Shown: positions 33,801 to 44,012 of the stretch, piece after piece
How the letters are laid out: every line of letters starts with the position of its first letter
Position numbering within the stretch: position 1 is the stretch's first letter
Translations under genes and position numbers: made by a program
Notes under the pieces: generated by a model
Seen by the model: only the letters and a program-made list of their open reading frames with translations
Databases searched by the model: none
Told to the model about the DNA's origin: nothing
NCBI GenBank assembly: GCA_033977485.1
Contig: CM066984.1
Span: 46,383,100-46,447,099 of the forward strand
Origin: Hydrangea macrophylla
Taxonomy: Eukaryota; Streptophyta; Magnoliopsida; Cornales; Hydrangeaceae
Direction: 5' to 3'
DNA: 64,000 nucleotides

Positions 33801-36800
33801 TTTGTCTCAGCTATACATTAATACAACTCATAGAGACAACTTAAGATCAAGGATGTATGTTGCTGATTGTCCATAAACAGAGGAATTAGGTTGTGACGAT
33901 GCTTTTGATGTTACTCACCTGCAATTGCAAGGTGGGTGTTGACTGATGGAGACTAGCGACGAGATATTGCATGATGTTGACAGTTCCTATGCTGTAGATT
34001 TTGGTTCTGGGTAGCCGGCAACGGTGTGATTGGGTGGACGTGGAGTTGAAATATCAACAATAAATACAAAAGATGGTTGTTCTTAATGGCCTATAGGAGG
34101 ATTGTCTCTGCACAAAGATAAGGGGCAATCTAGGAAGCATGGACACAAGTCAAAGGGTCACATATCCTTTTTCGACAGCGCCACATGATGGACACTCCTT
34201 GGGACCTGTTAGACATACAAAAATTAATGTCTTATTATTTTATCAATTTTGTTCGGACACACACAAACCAAGCACACCTAGTTACTTTGACACCAAGTAT
34301 AATATTGTTGAAATTTTGAAAAACAAAGTAGCAAATTGGAAGTGGTTGTTGTCTTTGAATTTGAGTGTCTTATTCATTGGTCTCTTAATGATGAGGATCG
34401 TTAGAATTCTTTGAATTCATAATTTGGGTATTTTTTCTATGGAAGCATACTAGCGCTTTTACAAATTAAGAATACTTAGAATTATGAAATCAAAATGTTG
34501 CTGTTGGAATGAAAAATAATTAGGACCTTCTGAAATTAAGGATTGCTAGATCTTGTTTTACTACTTATCATTTATTTCTCTTATCTCAGGTGATCATAGA
34601 TATTTGAATAAATGATGTTTTTTTTTTCCAAATGTCCTCGCCATGGCCCATGCCTGTGTCCTACTCTTTTTTTAGAGTACATAAACTTATAGAATCACTG
34701 TATCGTGTCCGTTTCCCCGTGTTGTATCTGTGTTTCTCAGGGGGCAATAAATGCACACATGGTGTGTGCAACATTAACTATTCACACGAGTGAAACTCAC
34801 AAAGAAACTTTGCAAAAAGGACGAAGGGCGAAAAAGGAAAAAAAAATTAAAATGGGAGCTTGAAGTTCAATTCTAAATCTCTGCCAAAAAAACAAAGTCC
34901 AATTCTAAACACAGACACACTTTACGAATCTCGCCAAACACTACGGTACGAGGCCTGTGGATATAACTTTTGAATATAAATCCAGATACAGTTTGCTATA
35001 TATATAAACTAGAGGGAAGCACGTGCATTGCACGTGCTCCTTCCCGTGGAATATTTTGTAAACTATACTACTGCAATACTGTTAAGGGTAACAACCTATT
35101 AAAGAGTTTTTGTTGGGTGAGCATGTGGGACCCACCACTTTCCATATTTTGTTTATCCTCATTTTGTCTATTGGGTGAGAGAAATGAATTCTTTTTGGGA
35201 AGCTTGAGTTTATTGAAAATATATTTTCTACATTAGTCATTTCGAAATTCAAATTTTGGGAAATTAATGGGTCACACAAAGATTTGTCCCAAACCATCTC
35301 TAAATAAAGTACTCGTCAACACGGTTCCATGGCTTTTTGAATCATCTCAATTGAACCTGACAGAAAAGATATTACAAGTCAAAGTTACTTGGGTAGAAAA
35401 GTCACCAGACTCACATGTACGTTGCCATACCCTATATTTTTCCATTCTCAACAAAGTCCATTGTTTCTGAGAGGTTTTCTTCATCCTTAATTATCCTAAC
35501 TTGACCAATTAGGTTCTTGACATTCTTGTCCTAATGATAATGAGATGATGAGATGAGGCGAGAAAGAAAAATAAATACTTTATTTGATTGGTTATTGTTT
35601 GAGTCATCATGTACATGCCACATAGGATTATTGGCTCTCTGGCTCTCTCTCTCTCTCTCTCTGAGAAAGAAAGAAACAAAGGGAAAGGAACAGCTGTCCG
35701 TGAGATAGACAGAGAACTCAATTTTGAGGGACACGTGTATGCCGTGAGAGAGAGAAGGGGTATAACAATAAAACATTTGGTTAAAGCAGGGGCAAACTTG
35801 GAAGTACATAAAATTCGAGCAGCTTGAATATGACCTGCTCTGTTTTTATAATATAGTAGATATATATGTATATATATATACATATTTCCTTTTGTGTAAT
35901 TGTTGTCATTGAGAACATGAACCTATGGAATGCATAAGAAACTGGTAAGAAATATTTTTTGAGAGTCGCTCATTTCTTGCATTTCTTTCATCTTTTTTTC
36001 CCATCAGTTCTAACTGAACTCTGAAACCATTTATTACATGGAAGTCATGGAATCTCATGTTCAATGAAGCACCGGTTGCATTTGTTGTACAGGAGTTGTG
36101 GAGTATCTACTCATGTTTGGTAACAGGTTTAGCACTTATTTCCAATGATTGATTGGCAGGTGCTCCCTGGTATTTGGGGCATCTATTATGCAGGATAGGG
36201 ATCTAAACGAGTATAGTCCATCTGGCTCAAGCACCAACATGCACTTATCTTGCAGCCATCAGTTATGTGAACTAGGCCCAAATTGCAAAAATCCTACGCA
36301 GCCATGCCCTTACACTGTTAAGTACTACTCAGAAGATACTTCGAGCTCTGGATTACTGGTTGAAGACATCCTGCATCTAGCATCAGGCGGTAACAATTCT
36401 GTTCGGGCTCCGGTCATTATAGGGTGTGTTCTTTTTTCTGTTACTACCACACTAGATATACAAACTTTACGCACAGCTCCAGTCATTATGTACATGTTGG
36501 GCACGCTGGATGTAGAAGTAGGATTGGTAAAGTAGGATCAAATAGGATGAGAGTCCTGTTGGATAATAAGATATGCAATCCTGTCGAATAATGGTCTTGG
36601 AGCAGTGCACCATATAAAATTTTTGGATACGATTAAGTATTTAAAAATTCATTACAACCAGTTTTGTCTATTGCAAGATTTTCTTCGAATATTGTTTTCT
36701 CTATTTAAAATTTTATTTTATGATTTTTTAATAAAATTAATGTTATCTTTTATTTTTAAAATGTTATTTATGATTCTTATTTATAAAAATAAATATTATT

Positions 36801-39609
36801 TGGGTAAAGTTTGGGACACACCCAAAACCCACACACCCAATTCCACACCCTAAGGTGGACCAATGGGAAGAGAGAAAGAGATTGCGGGGTCCACTATCAG
36901 TGTGGGGTTCACCAGAGTGATGTGAGTGGGGTGTGTATTTGGGTTTGTCCATAGCATTCCCCATATTATTTTGATGTTTAAAATACTATTTTATGAATTA
37001 TTTTATAAGTTTTGGGTAAATTACACTCTCACCCCCTTAACTTTCGGTTGGATTTGATTTGACCCCTTATGGTTCAATTCCTACAATTACATCCCTACTC
37101 GTTGTTCCGTGTAACCATTTACCCCATCTATAAGTAATGGGCCTTTAAATTTGCGTAAAGTGAGCATGTGAATGTCACTACATTTTGATTACATTGATTG
37201 ATGCATTTGTCCATATTTAACTTATAGTCCACTTTATCTCTCTTCTTATAACCATTAGTCCTCTTTCTCTTTAGAATCTAAATTTGACCTAAATAGTTTT
37301 GCATATCAAATTGTCTTTTAACAAAATTAACAATTCTTTTCTAAATTTTAAAATTATAAACAAAGAAAAGAAATTTGATTATTTAATATCATTGCTTTAA
37401 AAGAAAATGTTTCCATGACAAAAAGACATATTTCACAATTAACTTTGACGATTTTTCATATTTTAAAAATGTTTCATTTACAATGTTGTGAAAACCGGAT
37501 TGGCTTGTTGAACTATAAACTGGGCTACAAACGGACCAATCTTGGACCAAAAATCGTGATATTTTAAGAGTATCGTTCGAACCGGCCAGTTGAAATAGAT
37601 CTTGAGAAAACCATTCACGGTTTTGCCAAACTGGCCGATTCCTTACACTAAAAAAGAAGAATAAAAAGGGAAAAGTTGGGTAGATCTTTGGCCTTCACCT
37701 TCAATGTTCGTTCTTCCTTCCACCAGCGCCTAGGGATGGCAATTTCCTCTGCCCCGTTGGTAATCCGCTCCACTCCGCTCCATTATGGTAAGGAGTTAGA
37801 GTCCAATAAAATCGTACAGTAGTGGAGTTGGTATGAAGAAACAAAACTCCTGTAGGAGTAGGAGTAGGAGTGGGTTTGGGAAGCCTCCCAAACTCATACT
37901 CCGATCCGATTATTTTGCAAATTTACTAAACTATAAGTAATTTACTCTTAGGACTACAAGTAATTTGCCTCGGTGACCGTTGGTAATCCGCTCCACTCCT
38001 ACTCTTGATTGTGTTTAATCATGTTATGGTTTGCTACTTTGCTATATTTTGCATCACTCTAATCATGATAATAGTGTTTCAAATATATTTTTGTTGTGAA
38101 TGGATTTATTATTGTAGATCTTTTTAGTTTTTTTAAATTGATGTACAAATTGGTAAATGGAGTAGAAGTGAGATGGAGTGGAGTAGGAGTGACCATATAT
38201 ATAAGCGGAGTGGAGTATGAGAATAATAACTCCTACTCCACTCCTCCTCGTTGCCATTCCTAAGCGCCCTGCCGTCCCTCTCCCCTATCGTATCTGAGCT
38301 GTGAAGACTGAAGAGGTTGGCGATCTGTGAAGTCCCTCTCCCTATTCCCTCTCTTTTTTCCCTTTCTCTCTTTTCTTGATACTGTAAATTTGGATGGAGG
38401 AGTGGTGCCTAGGAAATGTGTATAAATAAATGACGTGTGTAAAGTTTGTTTGGAAATCATGCAAATTGAATGAGATAGTAGAGTGTCAGTAGGGATGGCA
38501 ACGGGGCGGGTATGGGACGGGGTCCCCATACCCCGCCCCCGCCCCGCTTCAGTGAACCCTCCCCCCGCCCCCGCCCCGCCCCGCATAGTGATCTCCCCGC
38601 CCCCGCCCCCGCCCCGCCCCCGGGGTCCCCGACCCCGCCCCGATTATGTTTTTTTTTTTGTACACAAATTGAAAAAGTAATTTTTTTAATGCATTTTTTT
38701 CTCTAATAGTGTAGTTTTTTTTTAACTTACCCAATTAGTCCCTAATAGTGCAGTTTTTTTTTTTAAAATGGTAATACACATAACTATTGAGGGGTAAAAA
38801 TATAAATACAAGTATATTCGGGGCGGGGGCGGGTTTTTTGACCCTACCCCGACCCCGACCCCGACCCGGGTTTTGAAAACCTCCCCCATACCCGCCCCTA
38901 ACCCTATTAAGCCTCCCCCATACCCTACCTATTAGGGGCGGGGCGGGGAACCCGGAAAACCCACCCCATTGCCATCCCTAAGTGTCAGTCCTTTTACAGT
39001 CAAGGAAAAGTTGACTTAAAAGTCTACTTTGTAACAACTCCCTTGAAAAAAAAAAAAGGCAAGCTAACAGGCAAAATAATCATATCATCTCTTTTTTTTT
39101 TTTTTTTGGTGGTATTCTTTTGTAATTTTATCCATTGTTCTTTCTTATGGAAATTTAATTCATTGTTTTTATATGTGAAATCCTACCTGTCTTATGATTA
39201 CTGTAAAAATAAATAAATAAATAAAATTTGTGTGTCATGTCTTTATATTTTTTAAGTTTAATTTTTATTTTATTATTAATGTTTATAAATAAATATAGTT
39301 ATTATCTAATTATGCTATCACTGTTTGATTCCGATTCACCCTCCAGTTGAACTGGTAACCCGTGACTCGGTCAATTTTCCGGTTCAGTGAACGGTCCGGT
39401 TCTCAAAACATTGATTATATATAATCTCAATGCTTATGGCGTCAAATATGTCTTTCTCAATGGATATAACCAAATAGTTATTTCATCAATTGCCCGTTTC
39501 TCAATAAAAAATAATTTTCGAAGTATATAGCTATAAGTTCTTCCCAAATCTTAGTGGGTTCAATTGAACCCACACATCAAGGTGTAGCTTTACCCCTGCA
39601 TACACACAA

Positions 39610-39647
<38 letters not shown>

Positions 39648-41220
39648 GGGGGTGGCTATAGGTTAGCAGTGTGTACACCGGCAGGCTTTTAGCGACAAAA
39701 AAAGGGTAAATTACACTGTCACCCCCCCACCCCCCCGAGGTTTCGCACTTTGTTACTCACACCTCCTTGGGTTTTGGACATGACACTGGCACCTCCTGTC
39801 AGTGTTGTCTACTTAACGCCGTTAATAGCTGTTGTAAAAAGACTATTATACCCTCTTCTTCAACCTTCCTCTCTTCCCTCTATCTCTTTGTAAAATGTGC
39901 AGAAAACATGGCCTAATCATACACACACACTCTCTCTGCTTGGTCTTAGGGTTTAGGGTTGTATGTCTGCCACTTTAGTGCAACAGTGCTGTGACGGTTC
40001 CTTTTCCATGACAGTCAAGCTTTTTGGGGTGGATTGGAATTGAAGAAATTGAGCCTTTGTTTGGTTTTGGTTTTGGTGTTGATGTTGGGTTTTTCTTCCC
40101 TGATAATCTAAAGATGATGACCATGGAGAAGATGATAAGGTGGCCCCACCAACTGGGTTTTTCTTAGGAAGAAAACGTCTGACTTGTTTGGCTTCCATTG
40201 TTGTTCATGATCAGCCCATTTTTTATGGTTTTGCTATCAAGCGTGTCAATGAAACCTCTTTTTCATCGGAAGTAGTGTTGTGATGGTTGAAATTAGAGAA
40301 GTACCCTCATCTCTCTTTCTCTCAAAAGTTGCTTTTGGTACCATCTTTGATGGTCCAATCTTCACCTGGTGGACGTAGCCTTAGCTCGAGCTTTGGGAAT
40401 TAGAAATTAACCCAGATTGGAAAATCAGCTTCTTTTCTCAAATTTCAAACCAGAGATATATCAATAGTGCATAATCATCAACACCCAAATCACCCCATTT
40501 TCTTCTGAACATGTGAGAAAACCCTAATGTGGGAAAAACCAAAAAACAAAATCCAAGATTCTGAACAAAAACACAGATCAATAAAGTCCAGTATGAGCAA
40601 ACCCATAATCCCTAAACTGATTTTCAACTATACCAAGATTCACAAATAAATCTGAAACCCAAAAGTATAATGGTCAAATGGAGTACACCAAGATCACCAA
40701 CATGAACACAAACAAAGAGAGCAAAAATGGGTGATTCTGAAGAACCCCAGATGATGAAATTGCTATTTGGGGAGGGGGGTGGCTTCTGTCTTCGTTGAGA
40801 ATCACACTCGAATTTTAGCCTCATTCCTTCTGTGATGGAACCCTAACATTTGTCCCCCAACCCCCTTTTTATGTCCCTCCAATTTTTACTTCCACTTTTG
40901 ACATTCTCTTTACTTCTCCTGGTGGGTAGTAAAAGCATGATCGTATTGTGTTGTTTGTTGCCAACTTTGGCGAGGTGTTTGGGAATGTAAATATCAGAGA
41001 GTTTTGATCTGAAAATTGTCTCTTGTTGTGGGTTTGATTGGGGCTCCATTGGAGCAGCGTTGCAGAGCTTTGGAGAAAAATAGTGGAATGGAGTAATGGG
41101 TCTCTGTTTTTGGGTGGGTTGGGCTTGAAATGTGGGTTGTAGATACAAATATATAGATATATGGATTTAGATGTGTGTGTGTGTCTGTTGCTTTTGAGGA
41201 GTGACTTGAATTGAGGAGTT

Positions 41221-41262
<42 letters not shown>

Positions 41263-44012
41263 GAGCTAGGAAGAAGAAGAAGAAGAAGAAGTAGTTAAGG
41301 GTATTTTGGGCATTTTGAAGAATTTGACTTGCTTATGTCAGCCAAAAAGGTTTCGTTTCTAACGCTAGTTAACGACAGGGGGGTAATTGTTGCCAACATA
41401 CAAACCTGAAGGGAGGTTAGTGTAACCTCAAAAATCTCAGGGGGTGTGAGTGACAAAGTGCGAAACCTTAGGGAGTGTCAATGTAATTTACCCAAACAAA
41501 AAAAAAACGCTTTTAGTGATTTCGTCGCTAAAACCCCCGACTTTTAGTGACAAAATTTTGTCGCTAAAAGCGTTTTTTCACCGCTAAAAGGGCGCCATGC
41601 TGTAAGTGAGCATTCCCTTATATATATATATATAATTGTGTGTGTACACATTCATATATCTTAACAAATGTGAGCCCAATACTGCATCTGCTACCACTGT
41701 GCCCTGCCCACTCGATTTGTGGATTCTAATTTTCTTGAATTTGGATTTATATGTTTAGCTAAGATGTGTTTGTGGGTCTCTTTGTTCTGGAGAGTGCATC
41801 AGTGGAAGTGGTGCCGTGGTGGCTGTGAGGGTTTTGGGATGGAAGTGACATAGTGGTAGTGGCCAGTGGGTTCGTCATAGAGACTAGAGAGAGAATATTG
41901 GTGGTTAGTATTTAAACAAATTTTGATATGTTTGGCCATGAAAACAATTAGTTGATGGGTTTAGTCGGTTGCTGATTAGATTTAATTTAGAGAAATAGTG
42001 AACAAAAAAGGATGTAAAAGTAAATTTCCTTATTCTGTCCAATCTGTTAGTTAAGTCCTTATGAAACATGAGGGGATATAATATTACAATTGAAATTATA
42101 AGGGGTCAAATCAAACTCAACCCTAAGTTGAGGGGGTGAAGATGTAATTTACCTTTCAATTTTTTGTAGTGGAATGTTTAATATATTCATTGTTATGTTA
42201 TTCTTATTTGTTAAATATTTGACAAAGTAATGAATTAGTAATATTTCGTATTTCCGGACTTGATAATTTATCCATCCATCCCATAGGATAGTTTCATCCA
42301 GGGTATTCAGGAACCTTTCTTTGTGACCTTTGGAAATAATCCTTTGCGGGGCCCAATCGGATGGTGGGATGGAAGCAAAATTAGATTCCAAGAACTTTCT
42401 TTGTGACCTATCTTGCCAGGTGTCCAGGTTTAGTTATCAAACCTTGTAAGCACCACCAAACGCCAAATAGGATAACAAGAAGATAAACATTATCCTATCT
42501 TGCGCTCTTATTCGCGTCGCCAAACATGGCTTGGAGAGTTTAGCCTTTTATTTTATTTTATTTATTTTCTCTATTTATAAATCTGTCACTGACACACTAC
42601 ATTTACAAGCTTTACATTAAAAAAAAAAAAAAAAAAAACCTTACATGGTTGGAATTTTACCCCATCCCATTTTATGTCCTTTCCTTTTTAGGCCGTCCCA
42701 AAACTATTGTCGAATAAGAACATTTAATGATTACTTTTTAGTTACTTTCCAAAATTACCCTATTGATTGAAAACACTCAATAAAAAGTAGAAAGGAAAAA
42801 AAACGAGAAGGATAATTTTGAAACAATGGCATTACATTCATGCATGTGATTGCAATCATTAATGTTCCCTTAAAAAGTTGGATTCCACAGATAGACACAT
42901 AAAATGGGATGGAGGGAGTATTTTCTTTCGTGATAATGTGTGACTTACTTTTTGCTAGCTATTTCTGGATTTCAGATGTGGTAAGAAGCAAAGTGGCGGA
43001 TACTTGGATGGAGTTGCTCCCGATGGTCTTATGGGTCTTGGACTCGGAGAGATTTCAGTTCCAAGTTTTCTTGCAAAAGCAGGCTTAGTTCAGAACTCTT
43101 TCTCATTGTGTTTTGACGAGGATGATTCTGGGAGAATATTTTTTGGGGATCAGGGACTATCCACCCAGCAAGCTACTCCATTCCTGCCTTCAGATGGAAA
43201 ATAGTATGATCCATCTGTCTATTTTTAGTTCCTTCCTTCACTGATCACTGTATTTGTTTAGTAGATGTCCAGTGCATATTTGTTCTTGGGATAGCTTTTT
43301 TGGGGTACAATAACTTTTACTGATCGGTTAAAAACCTCCTAACTTGTATCTTTTTATATATAAAAAAAAAATCATCTCCTACTCAGAAAAGTGATTATTT
43401 TATCAGCTAAAAAAAAAATCATCTCCTACTCAGAAAAGTGATTATTTTATCAGCTAACCCGAATGGGCTCTTACTCTCATTATAGTTTGACGTTCTTTAA
43501 TTCTGTGACTGACCATTTATTGGGCCCCACATGTTGTAGTATCACCTACATTGTTGGAGTACAGATGTGTTGTATTGGTAGTTCCTGTGTTGAGAATACG
43601 AGCTTCAAAGCTCTGGTTGATAGTGGGACATCATTTACATTTCTCCCTAATGAAGCATATCAAAGAGTTGTTGAGGAGGTAATTTCTCTTGCTTTTGGAC
43701 TCTATAATGTTTATAGCAGGCATATCCCTAATGTCACTTCTCTGGTGGTAGTTTGATAGACGAATAAATGCTACGAGCACTAGTTATGAAGGATCTCCTT
43801 GGCGGTACTGCTACAAGTACAGGTAAACTTACGTCTCAGGAGAATATCTGGAGTTTTCTCTGTCCATGCTCATTGTGTTTGTATAAAGATCGACCAATTT
43901 ATGTTAAAACAGTTCTCAAGAGCAGTCCCGGATTCCTTCAGTGACACTCAAGTTTCCATTGAACAACAGCTTTGTGGTCGTTAATCCTGTTTTTATGATC
44001 TATGGGAGTCAG
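24360..44012 (+). CDS. Atypical A1 aspartic protease gene (exons 1-7, 3' end missing)
   Basis: A secreted or membrane-anchored pepsin-family endopeptidase close to Arabidopsis At5g10080 ('aspartic proteinase-like protein 1'). Seven exons splice in frame to about 407 residues: 24360-24673, 31181-31319, 36194-36423, 42976-43203, 43540-43678, 43752-43822, 43913-44012, all with GT..AG introns. A signal peptide (about residues 1-22), pro-region, first catalytic motif DAGSD, Cys-rich loop and second catalytic motif DSGTS are visible. The family usually continues with a Gln-Asn-Phe-containing segment and a Ser/Pro-rich C-terminus. I cannot find that exon before 46982, where E3 begins. Introns 1-3 are 6.5, 4.9 and 6.6 kb and full of TEs. 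No stop or frameshift appears in the exons, so the gene may still work if the 3' exon lies beyond the window. Confidence 0.9.
24764..24826 (+). repeat. (CT)n microsatellite at the start of intron 1
   Basis: A nearly pure CT run of about 60 bp lies about 90 bp after the exon 1 donor. Confidence 0.9.
24827..26934. other. Intron 1, proximal part
   Basis: AT-rich intron sequence. Short CT-rich tracts (about 26390-26465 and 26660-26705) are all that stands out. Confidence 0.6.
26935..27490. repeat. Repeat bounded by clustered GTGTCGG/CCGACAC motifs
   Basis: Both ends carry dense CACCGAC, GACACG and GTGTCGG motifs with AT-rich sequence between, like old plant TIR elements. Similar motifs occur at 31770-31885 and near 34705. 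No clean TSD was found. Confidence 0.35.
27491..28880. other. Intron 1, middle part
   Basis: No gene or clear element. A (CT)n run lies at 27634-27661. Confidence 0.6.
28881..29290. repeat. Imperfect local duplication in intron 1
   Basis: GGTGACTGCAACTCATTGCT, GCCACCCAATC and CAACACTCTTTATAGTATAT each recur in the same order, giving two diverged tandem copies (about 28881-29040 and 29041-29290). Confidence 0.6.
29765..30606. mobile_element. Old TIR-type element with AAGGCG-rich ends
   Basis: The left end TAGTTATTAAAGGTGGAAGGC resembles the inverted right end (TATTGTTCAAGGCGCATC). Its GC-rich AGGCGC repeats resemble plant hAT-like MITEs. A Stowaway is nested inside. Confidence 0.35.
29849..30097. 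mobile_element. Stowaway MITE (Tc1/mariner type)
   Basis: TIRs CTCCCTCCGTCCCATA and TATGGGACAGAGGGAG, flanked by TA on both sides, 249 bp, no coding capacity: the standard Stowaway signature. Confidence 0.9.
31181..31319 (+). CDS. Protease exon 2: first catalytic Asp
   Basis: It completes the split Trp, then LHYTWIDIGTPKVSFLVAL and DAGSDLLWVPCDCVQCAP. Acceptor TTATATAG, donor GTATGC. DAGSD replaces the usual DTGSS, as is typical of this plant group. Confidence 0.9.
31770..31885. repeat. GTGTCC/CGGACAC-rich repeat fragment in intron 2
   Basis: Clusters of CACGGACAC and GTGTCCG match the style of the 26935-27490 repeat. Probably a remnant of the same family. Confidence 0.3.
31915..32220 (-). 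mobile_element. LTR fragment of a copia-type element
   Basis: On the minus strand TGTTGGAAGATATGGAAAG follows a polypurine tract. The left (LTR 3') end is uncertain. Confidence 0.5.
32221..32560 (-). mobile_element. PPT and 3' internal remnant of the same copia-type element
   Basis: The minus strand has CTTGAGGGGGAG directly before TGTTGG, a clear polypurine tract. Upstream sequence has no intact ORF. It includes small duplications (GCAACAGGCAAGGCTC, 32463-32490). Confidence 0.5.
32727..33023 (+). mobile_element. SMART/TRIM: 297-bp LTR retrotransposon
   Basis: Two direct repeats, 32727-32800 (74 bp) and 32953-33023 (71 bp), start TGTTGAA and end AACTTAACA. They differ by two substitutions and small gaps. 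The first is followed directly by TGGTATCATATC, a PBS resembling the initiator tRNA-Met complement. The second is preceded by GTGAGGGAGGG, a polypurine tract. Flanks are GGAAC (32722-32726) and GGAAT (33024-33028), a 5-bp target duplication with one change. The internal region is 152 bp and codes for nothing. This is the complete signal set of a non-autonomous LTR retrotransposon at the lower size limit. Confidence 0.9.
33029..34979. other. Intron 2, middle part
   Basis: AT-rich, no gene. GTGTCC-type motifs near 34705-34735 may belong to the repeat family at 26935. Confidence 0.6.
34980..35866. mobile_element. Possible Helitron or MITE with a CACGTG hairpin
   Basis: It opens TATATATAAACTAGAGGG followed by GCACGTGCATTGCACGTGC, a strong hairpin. 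It ends near TTTTATAATATAGTAG. This pairing of ends resembles common plant non-autonomous elements, but I cannot fix the termini. Confidence 0.35.
36194..36423 (+). CDS. Protease exon 3
   Basis: It encodes DRDLNEYSPSGSST, CSHQLCELGPNCKNP and SGLLVEDILHLASGG, ending in VIIG with a split Gly codon. Acceptor TATTATGCAG, donor GTGTGT. Several Cys residues fit conserved disulfides. Confidence 0.9.
36801..36960. mobile_element. Short TIR-like element
   Basis: GGGACACACCCAAAACCCAC at the left pairs imperfectly with the inverted right end (GGACAAACCCAAATACACACC). No TSD confirmed. Confidence 0.35.
37731..38262. mobile_element. TAGGGATGGCAA MITE, copy 1
   Basis: TIRs TAGGGATGGCAA and TTGCCATTCCTA with AGCGCC repeated on both sides, 532 bp. 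GGAGTAGGAGTGG-type repeats fill both arms. Confidence 0.7.
38490..38980. mobile_element. TAGGGATGGCAA hAT MITE, copy 2, with C-rich core
   Basis: TIRs TAGGGATGGCAACGGGG and CCCCATTGCCATCCCTA with a perfect 8-bp duplication AGTGTCAG (38482-38489 and 38981-38988), the hAT hallmark. The arms contain CCCCGCCC-type repeats on one side and GGGGCGGG on the other. Confidence 0.85.
39953..40198 (-). pseudogene. Unrecognised ORF inside the inner TIR element
   Basis: An 81-codon minus-strand frame (MEAKQVRRFLPKKNPVGG..., Gln-rich middle). It may be a second captured fragment or downstream sequence of the same locus. No family recognised. Confidence 0.3.
40921..41049 (-). pseudogene. 4CL: 4-coumarate:CoA ligase fragment carried by a TIR element
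   Basis: From the ATG at 41049 the frame reads TIFRSKLSDIYIPKHL, the N-terminal signature of 4CL, then at once KVGNKQHNTIMLLLP. The latter matches a stretch about 40 residues further on in real 4CL enzymes (a Lys-Leu-Gly ... Met-Leu-Leu-Leu-Pro segment). So two separated coding pieces are fused by an internal deletion. 4CL activates hydroxycinnamates in phenylpropanoid metabolism; this fragment lacks all catalytic motifs. The upstream (GA)n leader (41225-41260) may be the captured 5' UTR. Downstream, the frame continues into unrelated residues to 40843. Confidence 0.65.
41225..41260. repeat. (GA)n microsatellite
   Basis: About 36 bp of GA upstream of the 4CL-like ATG, probably part of the captured leader. 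Confidence 0.9.
42658..42920. mobile_element. Degraded Stowaway-like MITE
   Basis: The right end ATGGGATGGAGGGAGTA is a Stowaway TIR. The left CCCCATCCCATTTTATGTCC is its eroded partner. It lies about 55 bp before exon 4. Confidence 0.6.
42976..43203 (+). CDS. Protease exon 4
   Basis: It encodes CGKKQSGGYLDGVAPDGLMG, LGEISVPSFLAKAGL and DDSGRIFFGDQG. It ends two bases into a Tyr codon before GTATGA. Acceptor GGATTTCAG. Confidence 0.9.
43362..43456. repeat. Tandem duplication of about 47 bp in intron 4
   Basis: AAAAAATCATCTCCTACTCAG ... TTATTTTATCAGCTAA occurs twice, head to tail and almost identical. Confidence 0.9.
43540..43678 (+). CDS. Protease exon 5: second catalytic Asp
   Basis: TYIVGVQMCCIGSSC is followed by FKALVDSGTSFTFLPNEAY, the C-lobe active site. 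Acceptor ATGTTGTAG, donor GTAATT, in phase with exon 6. Confidence 0.9.
43752..43822 (+). CDS. Protease exon 6
   Basis: FDRRINATSTSYEGSPWRYC continues the C-lobe. Acceptor CTGGTGGTAG, donor GTAAAC, with two bases carried to exon 7. Confidence 0.8.
43913..44012 (+). CDS. Protease exon 7
   Basis: SSQEQSRIPSVTLKFPLNNS then NPVFMIYGSQ, ending in phase 0 at donor GTTAGT. The expected next exon was not found in the window. Confidence 0.8.

Larger units (their letters stand above)
37481..39413. mobile_element. hAT-like element with CAATGTTNTGARAACCGG ends
   Basis: Left CAATGTTGTGAAAACCGG and inverted right CAATGTTTTGAGAACCGG form TIRs. Two further MITEs sit inside. No matching 8-bp TSD was seen. 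Confidence 0.45.
39704..41493. mobile_element. Inner GGGTAAATTACA TIR element (Pack-type) with a captured gene piece
   Basis: The left GGGTAAATTACACTGTCACC is inverted at the right (GAGTGTCAATGTAATTTACCC). TTTCGCACTTTGT and its inverse extend the TIR to at least 60 bp. Internal sequence looks genic: a GA microsatellite leader and coding-like minus-strand sequence, including a 4CL fragment. This matches a Pack-MULE or similar gene-carrying TIR element. A-rich flanks hide any TSD. Confidence 0.6.
39648..41620. mobile_element. TTTTAGCGAC-repeat element split by the inner TIR element
   Basis: CTTTTAGCGACAAAA at the left and repeated, inverted TTTTAGTGAC/GTCGCTAAAAG units at 41508-41590 flank the inner element. 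Boundaries are approximate. Confidence 0.4.
37014..42154. mobile_element. Outer GGGTAAATTACA TIR element in intron 3
   Basis: About 85 bp at the left (GGGTAAATTACACTCTCACC ... TTTGATTTGACCCCTTAT) is inverted at the right end with moderate identity, 5.1 kb apart. Long TIRs suggest a Mutator-like or foldback element, but no 9-bp TSD was found. The two ends could also belong to separate copies. Confidence 0.45.

Noticed and set aside
35509..35883. ORFs around a CT microsatellite in intron 2
   Set aside because: Length comes from simple repeats and AT-rich sequence, with no domain and no conserved start.
38483..38734. Proline- and glycine-rich ORFs
   Set aside because: Translation of the CCCCGCCC repeats of a MITE.
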